Source of the DNA: Cyanodermella asteris
Taxonomy: Eukaryota; Ascomycota; Lecanoromycetes; Ostropales; Stictidaceae
DNA: 64,000 nt
Reading direction: 5' to 3'
Assembly (NCBI GenBank): GCA_900618795.1
Contig: UYJD01000003.1
Coordinates: 1,605,204 to 1,669,203, forward strand
Positions 19,098-28,643 of this stretch are shown one piece after another. Made by a program: the position numbers and the translations under genes. How positions within the stretch are numbered: position 1 is the first letter of the stretch; the number at the start of each line of letters is the position of its first letter. Below the pieces are notes generated by a model. That model worked only from the letters and a program-made list of their open reading frames with translations, was not told the origin of the DNA and searched no databases.

Positions 19098-19965
19098 CCG
19101 GAAAGGCTGAGGAAGAGGAGGAAGAGGAGGAGGAGGAGGAGGAGGAGGAGGAGGGCATTCTGGGACAAACAGCGAGTGGCGTCAAAGGCAATGAGCCGAA
19201 AAATGAAAGATGAAAGATTCATGCTACAGGCAGCGTCCGAGTTCTTTAAGAGGCTCGCATCTTGAGGATGAGGCATGCGAGCAATGTGATTTTGGCCGTG
19301 CATCCCGATGGCAGGCTGGGACTCTCCCTCTCCGAGGCATTGACAGACAGATTCTCGAATTACGAGTACTATGGCTGCCTTGATAACGGTGGAGACTGAG
19401 CACGACTTGGCTCGATCATTGCGCAAGAACTTGAAGAATCATCGACAAGCACACGAAGTACCAAGACAGATGCTCTATCAGGAGCGGACAGTGCAAATAC
19501 GTGTCGGCCTTCAGCTTCAAAGTTTCTTGCTCTCGGATAATGATTATATTGCTACGAATAAGATGCCTTACGAAGATAATTGTACCCGTAAACCAGTTCA
19601 GCCGTCCCATTTCGTGCCCGTCATGCAGTCTCTATAATTTTTTGAGGGGACCCTGAGGTCAATGAATAGTCTTTGTCGACAACGCCAGTTAGATGCCCGA
19701 GCAATGACCTGTCTGAGACGAGACCAAGACGATGAGACTGTGAACGAAAGCGTCAGACAGCCTGAATGTCTCCCAAACGACCTGAAATGGAGATCCGCAA
19801 CGCCTTTCCCTTATACGCGCCAGCGAGCTGCGCAATCCAAAGCACCGTCTCGAAATCCCATTTTCGAAGTAAACTCCTTATAGCGCCTTAGAAAGTTTCA
19901 TCATGTATCATCAACAGAAGCTGAGCAGTTCTGGGTCGGTGCCTTTCGGTGGACACCATTGTCCT
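19098..19965. other. intergenic between convergent genes
   Basis: About 0.87 kb between the 3' ends of a plus-strand and a minus-strand gene. It starts with a purine-rich microsatellite (listed separately). Short open frames here have no recognisable features. Confidence 0.5.
19109..19154 (+). repeat. GAG/GAA purine microsatellite
   Basis: Imperfect (GGA/AGA)n trinucleotide tract of about 46 nt starting roughly 11 nt after the stop codon of the preceding gene, so it lies in the 3'UTR. Such a tract would be length-polymorphic. Confidence 0.9.
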
Positions 19966-21945
19966 CTAATCTACATCCATCTCATCCACCCTGTTGGTCA
20001 GTTGAGCCGTTGGGCTAGCTGGCCTGGTTTCCTTTGCGTGCGGCTTCGGCAGCCTCGACAGCAGATATGCGTAGAGATCGGTAATTGCTTTGCCACAAGC
20101 TCCGTCGACCACCGTGTTGATGCGAAGTTCAATGTCCCCGACGATCGTTTCAAGCTTGCCACAACTCCCGTCGACGGCCTCTTTCGCGGCCGAGTTGTAA
20201 CGAACATCCTCGGGAAGACCTTCGATGGTTGTGTTGACGACTAGCTCGAGGAGATATTTCATATAACCGTCTAGCCTGGGGCTGTACTGAAGGGTAAAAT
20301 TGCCAATCATCGGAGTGGAAAGAGGCGGATCTGGGTAGGCAGCTGGCTTTGCAGAGTAGGTGGCTGTCTGGCTTTCATCGTCCTGGGCAGTTATGTCTGC
20401 AGCATCCAGGAGAAGACTGATCTGGTCGCTGGAACGATTAGACTTTCGACCACGATTTCGACTTCCTCTGCGGCCTGGTGAGGATATCTTTGCAACCTGC
20501 TTGATCTCTGGTCTGATGGGAGCTGGACGGGTAGCGGCAGACAGCGGATCCGCGATGTCATTGATCAGAGAGGGGATGCTGGCAATACCTCTGACCAGTC
20601 GGGCGCACTCACCATTGCTGATTTCGCGCAGTGGGAACTCGGGACGCCGGGACATGCGAGCGTCATTCATCACCAGTGGAGTGTCGGGATAGACATCCGG
20701 CGATTTCTTGATGGCAACTTTCTTTGCCGGTACAGAGCCAGGAGTCTCTGACTTTGGTTTCCTCATGCTAGAGGGTGCTGGAGGAGGAGGCGGGACTTGG
20801 CTCTGCACCGGGGCTGGGGCGATGTTGAGCGTTGGGGTGGTTGCCGCGGCTCTCTGGGCAAATGCTGGCACTGGCGATGGTTCCAGGGGAGTGGGAGGTT
20901 CGGGAGACTTTTCGCCAATTAGGTCTTGACGCTCTGTTAGAGCCCAAACGTACTTTTGCTTCAGGGCTTGCACGAAATCATCCTGCATGGCCATCTTTTT
21001 GAAAGACTTGAGCAGAAGTATTGGCTGCTTCGTAGGGTCCACGTTCGGGTCGGGAGCCTTGTAGCGCTTGTGTCCACGTCCAAAGAACTGCCTCAGATTT
21101 TCACTGCCAGCGAGTAATTTGAACTCATCTTCGTCGATCTTTGACTCTCCGATGAATTTGTCGAGAACGATGTCGCCAACAAAGGCGATGGTGTTTATCC
21201 CACCCTTGCTGGCGTGATGCTCGGACACCAGAACGTCCCGCTTCGATCCGGCGAAACCAAATGCATCTTTGGCAGTGGGTGGCCTCTTCAGGTTACATGG
21301 TAGCAAGTGCGTGATGCCACCCTTCTCACAACAATGACGGACTTCGTTTCCGTTATGCGTTCGAGGTAAGTTTTTGGGGCGTGCTTCGAGACTCGTAGGG
21401 GCACCCTTTTGTGGGTGCTCGAGGAACTGGGCAACGATGATGACACACTCGGCCATCCACCAAGATATGCCGTCTCCACGGCGGCGAAGGACTTCCTGGG
21501 CGTCGATACCGATGTCTTCAAAGCCATCCTCGGTCTTGAGTAAAGCCCGCGGTGTGAATTGGCCGGGTCCGGAGACATTGCGCTTTCCCGCGGCGGAAGC
21601 GGAAAGAGACTCGCGAGGTGTGTCGGATGACGGAGGAGTAGCCACACCGTTCGTTGTGGGCGGAAACCTGACAGGAGTTTTGTCGACAGTAGGTGAAAAA
21701 ACGTCATTCAGCAAAGCCTGAGCAGCCTGGTCGACGCTACTGGAGGTCCCGGTGCTGGCTCTCAGTCCACGGCCAGTCAAGCTCCCACTCTTTCTCGGCG
21801 GGCCACGAGAGCCGACAGGCTCCTCAATGAGACCGTGCCCCGACATTCGGAAGCGAGCCATGCCTTCTGTATTCGATCCTCCTCTTGGTCCGTGGAGCTT
21901 CAGCCGCTTTGTCGGGCGGCCGATCAAGTCGGGAGTGCTATCCAT
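19966..21945 (-). CDS. unknown fungal protein, mostly disordered with a folded core
   Basis: Single exon, 659 aa, from the ATG at 21945 (context GCGAAAATGG). The frame continues 14 codons further up, but only to a GTG. The N-terminal about 160 residues are disordered and basic, starting with a lysine/arginine patch (GRPTKRLKLHGPRG) that could be a nuclear signal. A folded-looking core runs from about residue 160 to 345 and includes ISWWMAECVIIVAQFLEH, the His/Cys-containing VRHCCEKGGITHLLPC, INTIAFVGDIVLDKFIGES and VQALKQKYVWALTERQDLIG. Then a long Pro/Ala-rich linker with a PPPPPAP run, a basic patch (GRRGSRNRGRKSNRSS) and a helical C-terminus (YMKYLLELVVNTTIEGLPED). I recognise no named family. 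A nuclear role is a guess from the basic patches. Confidence 0.82.
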   Translation of the reverse strand: MDSTPDLIGRPTKRLKLHGPRGGSNTEGMARFRMSGHGLIEEPVGSRGPPRKSGSLTGRGLRASTGTSSSVDQAAQALLNDVFSPTVDKTPVRFPPTTNGVATPPSSDTPRESLSASAAGKRNVSGPGQFTPRALLKTEDGFEDIGIDAQEVLRRRGDGISWWMAECVIIVAQFLEHPQKGAPTSLEARPKNLPRTHNGNEVRHCCEKGGITHLLPCNLKRPPTAKDAFGFAGSKRDVLVSEHHASKGGINTIAFVGDIVLDKFIGESKIDEDEFKLLAGSENLRQFFGRGHKRYKAPDPNVDPTKQPILLLKSFKKMAMQDDFVQALKQKYVWALTERQDLIGEKSPEPPTPLEPSPVPAFAQRAAATTPTLNIAPAPVQSQVPPPPPAPSSMRKPKSETPGSVPAKKVAIKKSPDVYPDTPLVMNDARMSRRPEFPLREISNGECARLVRGIASIPSLINDIADPLSAATRPAPIRPEIKQVAKISSPGRRGSRNRGRKSNRSSDQISLLLDAADITAQDDESQTATYSAKPAAYPDPPLSTPMIGNFTLQYSPRLDGYMKYLLELVVNTTIEGLPEDVRYNSAAKEAVDGSCGKLETIVGDIELRINTVVDGACGKAITDLYAYLLSRLPKPHAKETRPASPTAQLTNRVDEMDVD

Positions 21946-23114
21946 TTTCGCTGGTATATGATAAGTCGTGGGAAGACTACCTGACACACAAGTGAGTGAA
22001 CCACCAGCGAGGTCGGCACCCTATCGTGTGGTGCGGTTGCTGGTCAGACCTTGCACATGGACAGTGTGGTTGTAGAGGAGAAGGAAAGGCACCGGGTGGG
22101 TGCGGACGCGCAAGGTAGCTAGCTGGGAATTTTAGCAGCTCGCGCATCGGCGCCTGTGTGCCTGTCCGGGGAATACTGTCAAGTGAAGGGACAGGCCAAC
22201 CCACGTCTCACACGACTGGCACTCCACTTTGCAAACTTGGCCGTCGAATGACTGGCAGCTACTACTGTGATTTGCTTGCATTTGCAGAGTCTGTGTTGCG
22301 CGAAGGCTGAGGCACTGGCTTTACTCACTCCACACCTATCCTCGCCCGGAGCAAGACCATCTACGCAGCCTGTCATGCCATCGTCCATGCGGCGTCTATA
22401 TTGACACGCCATGCACAGTTGGCCAGCTATTGGCATTCTTCCGACATCAAGCTGTCAATGTATGCATTATATGCCCTTTGGATCCATGCTAGGATGCTCT
22501 GCTCCGACGGGGTGCTACTTCATGTGTACCCTAGGTCGTTTTTTTTTGTCCCGGCGCTCACCTTGATCTCACTCCGGCCCCTTGAAACCAGCTATTATGC
22601 CCATGCCCGATTGCCTGCCCACTAAGCTCGCAATGCAGCGCACCACGACGAATCAAAGCATTATCAAAAACATGTCATCACGTCAGGATTATAATGTCAC
22701 AACAATAGCTCCATGGCTTCTCGAAATTAGAGGATTGACATCATTGTTGAATGAAATGGCTGAACTTGCATTTTAATCTGCATGCCCGGAATTCTGTCGG
22801 AATGCAAGTCCGGGAGAACCAGAGGGCTCGAGGCGAGCTGAAGGCGAGCAAAACGGGTGGCGCGAGGAGCAACCAATAGCTGGGCCGGGTCCCCTCTGGC
22901 CTCCATTGGCCCCCTATATCTCCTCCCTGGGGCAAACAGAGCGCCCTGGAAGCGAGCTGCGCCGGGTAGGTGAGGCTCTCTTCAGCCACCATTTTTGCTC
23001 TGAGCATCGCATACTTGCGCGTCCAACTTGAGCTCGGCCGCCCGAGCCGCTTGAGCTACCTGTTCAAATCACAATCCGCCGAAACACTTCCTCCACCACC
23101 ACCCACACAACACA
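21946..23114. other. divergent promoter region
   Basis: About 1.17 kb between a minus-strand gene and the plus-strand OST subunit gene. The half nearest the OST gene is GC-rich and contains pyrimidine-rich stretches typical of a housekeeping promoter/5'UTR. No coding sequence supported. Confidence 0.5.
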
Positions 23115-24024
23115 ATGAAGTTCCTCACATCCGTCGCTCTCCTGGCGGCAACCGCTACCCAGGCCATTGCCGCCTCGCAATGGGGGTTTACAGACGCCAC
23201 CGTCTCCGTCGCGGCCAAGGGCGCCGGTGTGGGCAGCGGCACGAAGGAGAAGTACGAAAGACGTGCCCCCATCGACGCAAGATCCTCACTGACCACAAGA
23301 CGATAGGCTCTCCATGAACAGGCCGCTCTCAAAGGCCATTGACTTTGGAACAGCAGACACCCTGAAGCTCCTGCTCACCACCCAAGACGGCAAGACGGCA
23401 AAACGTCCTCACCAGGTCTTCCTCTCCATCAAGAACGCCAGCGGCCTCGAGACCAGCTTCGCACTGTCGGTGAAGGAGAATGGCAAGGCCAAAGTCGACC
23501 TGACCCACAAAGACATTCCGCAGCAGCTTCTCGGCACCGGCGGCCCGCTCAGCGCCTCCATCGTCGTCGGCTCGTTCGGCTCCTCCAAGGCCTACAACGG
23601 ACCGGCCTTCGACCTAAACATCAAGCTGCCCGAGGGCACCGCGGCGGCTCCCAAGCCGGAGAGATACGGGAAGCTGCCGGAAATTCACCACATATTCCGA
23701 GCGGATCCCAAGTCGCCGCCGACGGTCATCACGCTGTTCTTTACCGCGATTGTGTTGGGTGCGCTGGGTGCGCTGGTTGTTGCTTGGTTGGCGCTGGGAG
23801 GAAACTTCAACCACTTGCCGAAGGCACTGCAGGCTAGTCCATTGGGACACGTTCTGTATTTTGGAGCTATTGTGCTCATGCAGGGCATCTTCTTCCTGTA
23901 CTACACCAGCTGGAACCTCTTCCAGGTCCTGCCCGCGGCTTCTGCCGTGTCCGCCGTCATTCTGTTTGCTGGTAGCAGAGCTTTGACTGAGGTGCAACAG
24001 AGACGGTTGCTTGCGCAGCGGTAA
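23115..24024 (+). CDS. SWP1: oligosaccharyltransferase delta subunit (ribophorin II / Swp1)
   Basis: Exons 23115-23251 and 23307-24024 (284 aa). The 55-nt intron has donor GTACGA, branch CTGACC and acceptor ATAG, and the join KEK|LSMNRPL keeps frame. Swp1/ribophorin II is a subunit of the ER oligosaccharyltransferase, which transfers the lipid-linked glycan to Asn-X-Ser/Thr of nascent proteins. An N-terminal signal peptide (MKFLTSVALLAATATQAIAA) is followed by a lumenal domain with QVFLSIKNASGLETSF and the conserved PAFDLNIKLPEG. Three C-terminal membrane segments follow: after PPTVITLFFTAIVLGALGAL, around VLYFGAIVLMQGIFFLYYTS, and AASAVSAVILFAG. Length fits the fungal family. It stands alone, with flanking genes on the opposite strand. 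Confidence 0.93.
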
Positions 24025-24327
24025 ACCACATATTTGGTAGGCGGGGCATAATTGTCGATCACATCTTTCAAAAGTGTATTACCAAAGAACAGTCACGAGG
24101 ATCAGTATACAAGCCAGGTGTGGGTGCCATGTTCTGTTAATTCTTCCTCGACGGGCACGTCAAAGTATGGGCTTGAACTCCACTTGGAGCTTTCGAGGCC
24201 AATTTTGGATCCGAAGAGAGCTCTATGCGCCCGATGCACTCCATGAAAGGTGCCAAACACGACACTTGTGTGAAGCCAAACAAAATCTCGTTCAGCCAGT
24301 CCACGCGTCACTCGTACCAGTTCCTCT
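24025..24327. other. intergenic between convergent genes
   Basis: About 0.3 kb between the stop codons of the OST subunit and the UBX protein; shared 3'UTR/terminator space. Confidence 0.5.
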
Positions 24328-26009
24328 CTATATCTCAGTGAATTCAATCATGACGGTGCCGTTCTTCAATCCGGCTTCCTCAATCGTCTGGTCACGCGAC
24401 TCTATCAAGTTCTTGCCCATGCTAACTAGCTCAAAGTCCTGCCCTTGCTTGCCTTCGGGAGGATCGGCCTTGAGCCATTCGAACAATCGTAGCACGGTGT
24501 CGTTGACAGCAAAGCGTCGAATGATACGGCCTCCAGAATGACGGAACTGAATGCGGGTCGTGTCCGGGGTGGCCGCCGGCTCGATATGTGGATTGGTGGC
24601 CGATATCGCGGAGAATCTAGACGATTCAGCTGTTTCGCCATCTCCCGCATCAGTCATGTCCGCGTCTTCTTTGCTCTTTCCCTTGTCTTGGTCTCGAAGG
24701 TCCGTGATACTTCTGGTAAGATCGTCGGGATCAGTATCTTTACTCGTTACCTCGGCTGCTCCACCTTCAACGCTGTTCTTGAGAGCCCACGCCAATTGCT
24801 CCTCTTCCGACATCCTGTCTAGCTGCGATTCTTTCTTTTCCGTCGGCTTTCTTCGAGCGACTGGGTTCTTGGCTGCAACATCCAAGCTGTATCGGTCTAG
24901 GAACTCGTGAAGTTGCAGGAGAAACTCCATGGCTTTTGGTGCCGGGGGTCCCGACCACACCTTGACCTGCTCGCCTGTGCGCGGGTCGACAATGGCAATA
25001 TGAGGATATGAATCAGAAACATCTCTCTCCTTGAAATAATACTGGGTGTAGCGGTCGCCGGCGTGGTCATCCTTGTTGTACTGGAGAAAGATGAAGTTTT
25101 CCCTGATGGTTTCCTTGATACCCTCATGCTTCCATAGATCTCGATTCAGGACCTGGCAATCGAAGATGGACGAGTCCTGAATATTCACCAGTATCCACTT
25201 CAAGTTCTCCTTGCCTTCTGCTCTTGCTCCTTCGAAGTCTAAATGTGTCATGAGCTCAAAGGGGGGCCGGAACATGCTGGCAAGCTGGTTGGCCTTTGCA
25301 GATTGTTGTGATGCACCGCCTGTCGACTCCGCCAGGGCTGCGTGTCTTGCCTCATCATCGGCGTCATTGTCGTTCCAAATACTGGCCCCTGGCTGTTGCT
25401 GGTTGAAAATTCCTGCTCCTGGCTGCCCGCGGCCTGTGACTTGTCAATAATCAGGCTATGAACGATCGCCTGGCGGAACTCACCACGCCTAATGCGTGCC
25501 TGCTCCCGAGCTCGGAGTTGCTGCAGTACAGCTGCGTGTCTATCATTAGGATCGCCCATATCGTAATCGTATTCACCAGGGCCTCCGACCAAAGTCTCCG
25601 TAGTCCGTGCGATGGGTGCACGATAACCCTCGGCATCCAAACCGCCAGTAGCGTTAGGCCCAGATCCTCCTCCGCCGTACATTTCTTCCTGCAAACGCCT
25701 TGCCATCGCTTCGTCGTCCTCTGTGGAGTGTCCAGCGTTGTTGCCCGCTCCAGCTCTTGTAGTCTGTTCCGTGTCTTCGTCGTCAGAGTCAATCTGAATT
25801 ACTTCACGATCAGAAGCCACTGGTCTGGGGATCGATGACGACGGTGCTGGCGCAGAGGGAGCTTCATTAAGGAGATCAACTCCACCGGTCTCAAAGAAGA
25901 GCTCAATTGCACGACTTGCATCATTATCACAAATCTGGAGGTATTGTTGGGCCTTTGCCAGATCGGCACCAGTGATCGCCTGGAACTGGCCGAGGGCTTC
26001 GTCATCCAT
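24328..26009 (-). CDS. UBA-UAS-UIM-UBX p97/Cdc48 adaptor (Ubx5/UBXN7-like)
   Basis: Exons 26009-25484 and 25433-24328 (543 aa). The 50-nt intron has donor GTGAGT and acceptor TCACAG and restores frame from RIRRG into RGQPGAGIF. Domain order: UBA-like, residues 1-45 (QFQAITGADLAKAQQYLQ, IELFFE); UAS thioredoxin-like, about 225-350 (WILVNIQDSSIFDCQVLNRD, YPHIAIVDPRTGEQV); UIM, about 383-396 (SEEEQLAWALKNS); UBX, about 468-543 (TRIQFRHSGGRIIRRF to the end). This is the order of human UBXN7 and yeast Ubx5, which bring ubiquitylated cullin-RING substrates to Cdc48/p97. The usual Phe-Pro-Arg loop of the UBX domain is not visible between strands (region FELVSMGKNL). I chose the ATG opening MDDEALGQF over an upstream in-frame extension, because the UBA domain begins there. 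Confidence 0.92.
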
Positions 26010-28643
26010 GCTTGAGCGTCCCCTAACAAATCTCTGCTGGGAAGGGTAGCAAGTCCTGTGTCGCTTTGTATGAGACCTTCCGTGCAGCTGCAGTATATGG
26101 TGGCGTTGTGGGAACGCGGGCACTCTCGTCAAAGTTGGTGACGGGAAAGCAGACGGTTCTAGGCGAGAATGAAGCAAACTATAGGAGAACGCCGTAGGTC
26201 AAAGTAAATTCGCTAGAGGGGATCAGCTACCTAGCTATCGCAGGGTTGGAGGTGAAGTGCAGTAGAAAGTACAGTAAAGTTGGTGTCCAACGTTCCTGAG
26301 AGACGCGTGCCAGGCAGAGCACCGCTTCGTCATTCGGGAAAGCCCCGCGGGCCCAAGCTCCGCGGGCCGTTAAAAGAAACTGCCAGCGCTGCAGGTACTA
26401 TGTCAAGGGAAGGATTCAGCAAGCACATTATGTCAGCCACCCATGCCATTCATAAGGTCCGTAAGCAGACTCACCGAGAACCCGATTCTGCGCCAGGTAC
26501 AGCTGCAAGTCCTAACCTGCTAAGTAGGAGATCGAAAGCAAAGGCTAGAAAATAATTGCCTGCCAGTTTGGTCTACGTGTGCACGGCCCTAGTGTCCAAC
26601 ACCGCCACTGATTCCTTAGCAACACCCATGAGCTGCAACACTGCTGAACGTAGTGGTTCGATTCAATTTGAATTCATTCGTGACAATCGCGTCTGGCTTG
26701 GGTTAGAGGCTGGTCTCAGGCTGTCTTCACGATCCTCCCATCTGGCAATCTTGGGGTAATTCATGGTCATCAAGTAACACAGACCGTGTGAGGTCGATGT
26801 CTGTCAGAAGTGCAAAGTAATTTTCTGGCCTAGACCGTCGTGTCCTCGGTTCCCAAGACTATAGTACAGTCTTCCGAAGTGCGTTTCACATCGCAATTTT
26901 GGCTAGACGGCCTCGTAGCGAATTCAAAGTCACCTGCACGCAGGTCAATCGAAAGACCTTTGTCTCCGGCGCTTCCCGACGGGATCCTGTCGTTAGCATG
27001 TGTGTTGTCGCCGGGCACATGATATTCTCCCGACTCCGTGGTTTGAGCGACTGCTGCAGGACCTGAAGCTATCACCTGTTTCGGACGCGAATCATAGACT
27101 CGCAATGGACTAACCAAGGTGTGAATGACTGGCCAAGGCAAGCTACCGTACCATGTCACGCATGTCCAGGACATACGCCTTGTACGGGCTGGCTGCCGCT
27201 CAGGAGTGCCAGCTGCCCAGTGTCACGAAAAGGCTTGGTGCTCATATATCGTATAACGGTGATGTTCGAAGGCTGTATTTCGGTCTGCAAAGCGTTGCGA
27301 AAGGCGCGTGTATGGCTGCACCGACTAAAGGGACCGACCCATCACGTCATTTCCAACGGCGAACGGTTAGATTGCCTTTCTTCAAACCCATGCAATAGAT
27401 CAAGCCATGTGCGCGGCGACCAGACGGGAGCGGAGCCCGCTCCGTTCAGTCAAAAGGCGATTTGTTGGCTGAGGTGCTCATATTGGGCATTATTGGCAAG
27501 TTCGAGGCAAGTTCGAGGCAAGTCCGATAAGCAACGCCACACAGTGCGAGCAAAATGCAAATCACGCGTCGTGGCAAGTGTGGCTGTTCGGCAATGGTCT
27601 CCAATCAAGGCCGATACCGCACAAGCAGGACAGATAGGGTCGGCCTGGTCCGGCTCAGGGTCAACCAGATCGGTACCGATCAGCATCCGTGGTGCAGGCT
27701 TTCATTCGATTGCCGTCTGAGTAGACCGTGAACCGAGGAAGGGTCAGAGCTTTCGCCTGTCTCATCCGCTGGAGTTCGTGGCATTGGCATTATTCCAGCT
27801 CAGCATTGGACGCTGAGCGTGGAATCTTGCAAAGTCCGTCCGACACCGTCCTGCTGTAACTGACCAGTAAGCTCTCGTAGACTGGCTTGCATTCAGGAAC
27901 ATCGGAAAGCCTGTTGGACAGTTGCACGCATCTGGGGTGCTACAAGCACGCCTCTAGCCGCACGAAGCATGGATACCTTGCACCCAAAGTGCTTCCAGTC
28001 GGCCACCAATAAAGTGTGCCTTGTTCTGAGCCAGCCACTACTTTATCTGATAATCTAGACCGTGCGAGCATGGTCCTGGCTTGCAGACCGTTGACGGAGC
28101 CAGGATGGCGTGCACAAGCGTAAAAACCGGCTTGTTGCGCGCATCGCTGGCTGCGTCTTGACGCGTTGACCGCTGATTCGGAGGATACAAAGACGAAACA
28201 GAGAAGCTCATCTTCATCTTCAAATATCGTCGAGCCATGTGCGTGGTCGGTCGTGCCTGCCCTCTTCTGCTGCATTGTCGCCCCCTTCTTGACACGCAGT
28301 GGCGCCACTAGTTCTGATCTTGCCCATGTCACCAGTTGTTCTTTTCCCTCCCGGTGCCAGATTCAGCACTGCCGTCAACTCGCTCGATCCCTGCCAAGTA
28401 CTTGGATGGTCTTGGTGTTCTTGCAGAAGTCGAAAATTTTGATTTCACCTTCTCCCATTCAGCTCTCCCCTATCGTGTATATAGCTTCTGGCCCTTTTCC
28501 TGACCCATTACTCCCTACATATCGAGCAAAATTTTCACTGCCAGCAGTATTGGAAACGACAAACGACAAGAAAGTTGGCCAGAAAGCACATCGTACCGGA
28601 CGACTTGGTCCAGTCGCACGCCAGGCCGACACTTACGACGTGC
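26010..28643. other. long intergenic region, no convincing gene
   Basis: About 2.6 kb from the UBX start to the transcription-factor stop. Open frames on both strands (for example plus 27121-27720 and minus 27174-26830) show no family motif, biased codon use or partner exons. It contains the UBX promoter and a short 11-nt tandem repeat (listed separately). Confidence 0.5.
27496..27527 (+). repeat. 11-nt tandem repeat, about three copies
   Basis: Unit GCAAGTTCGAG occurs twice in direct succession, followed by a degenerate third copy (GCAAGTCCGA). Intergenic; no function apparent. Confidence 0.8.

Noticed and set aside
27121-27720. 199-codon plus-strand frame in the intergenic region
   Set aside because: Basic, Cys/Ser-rich composition with no motif or neighbouring exon; contains the simple 11-nt repeat.
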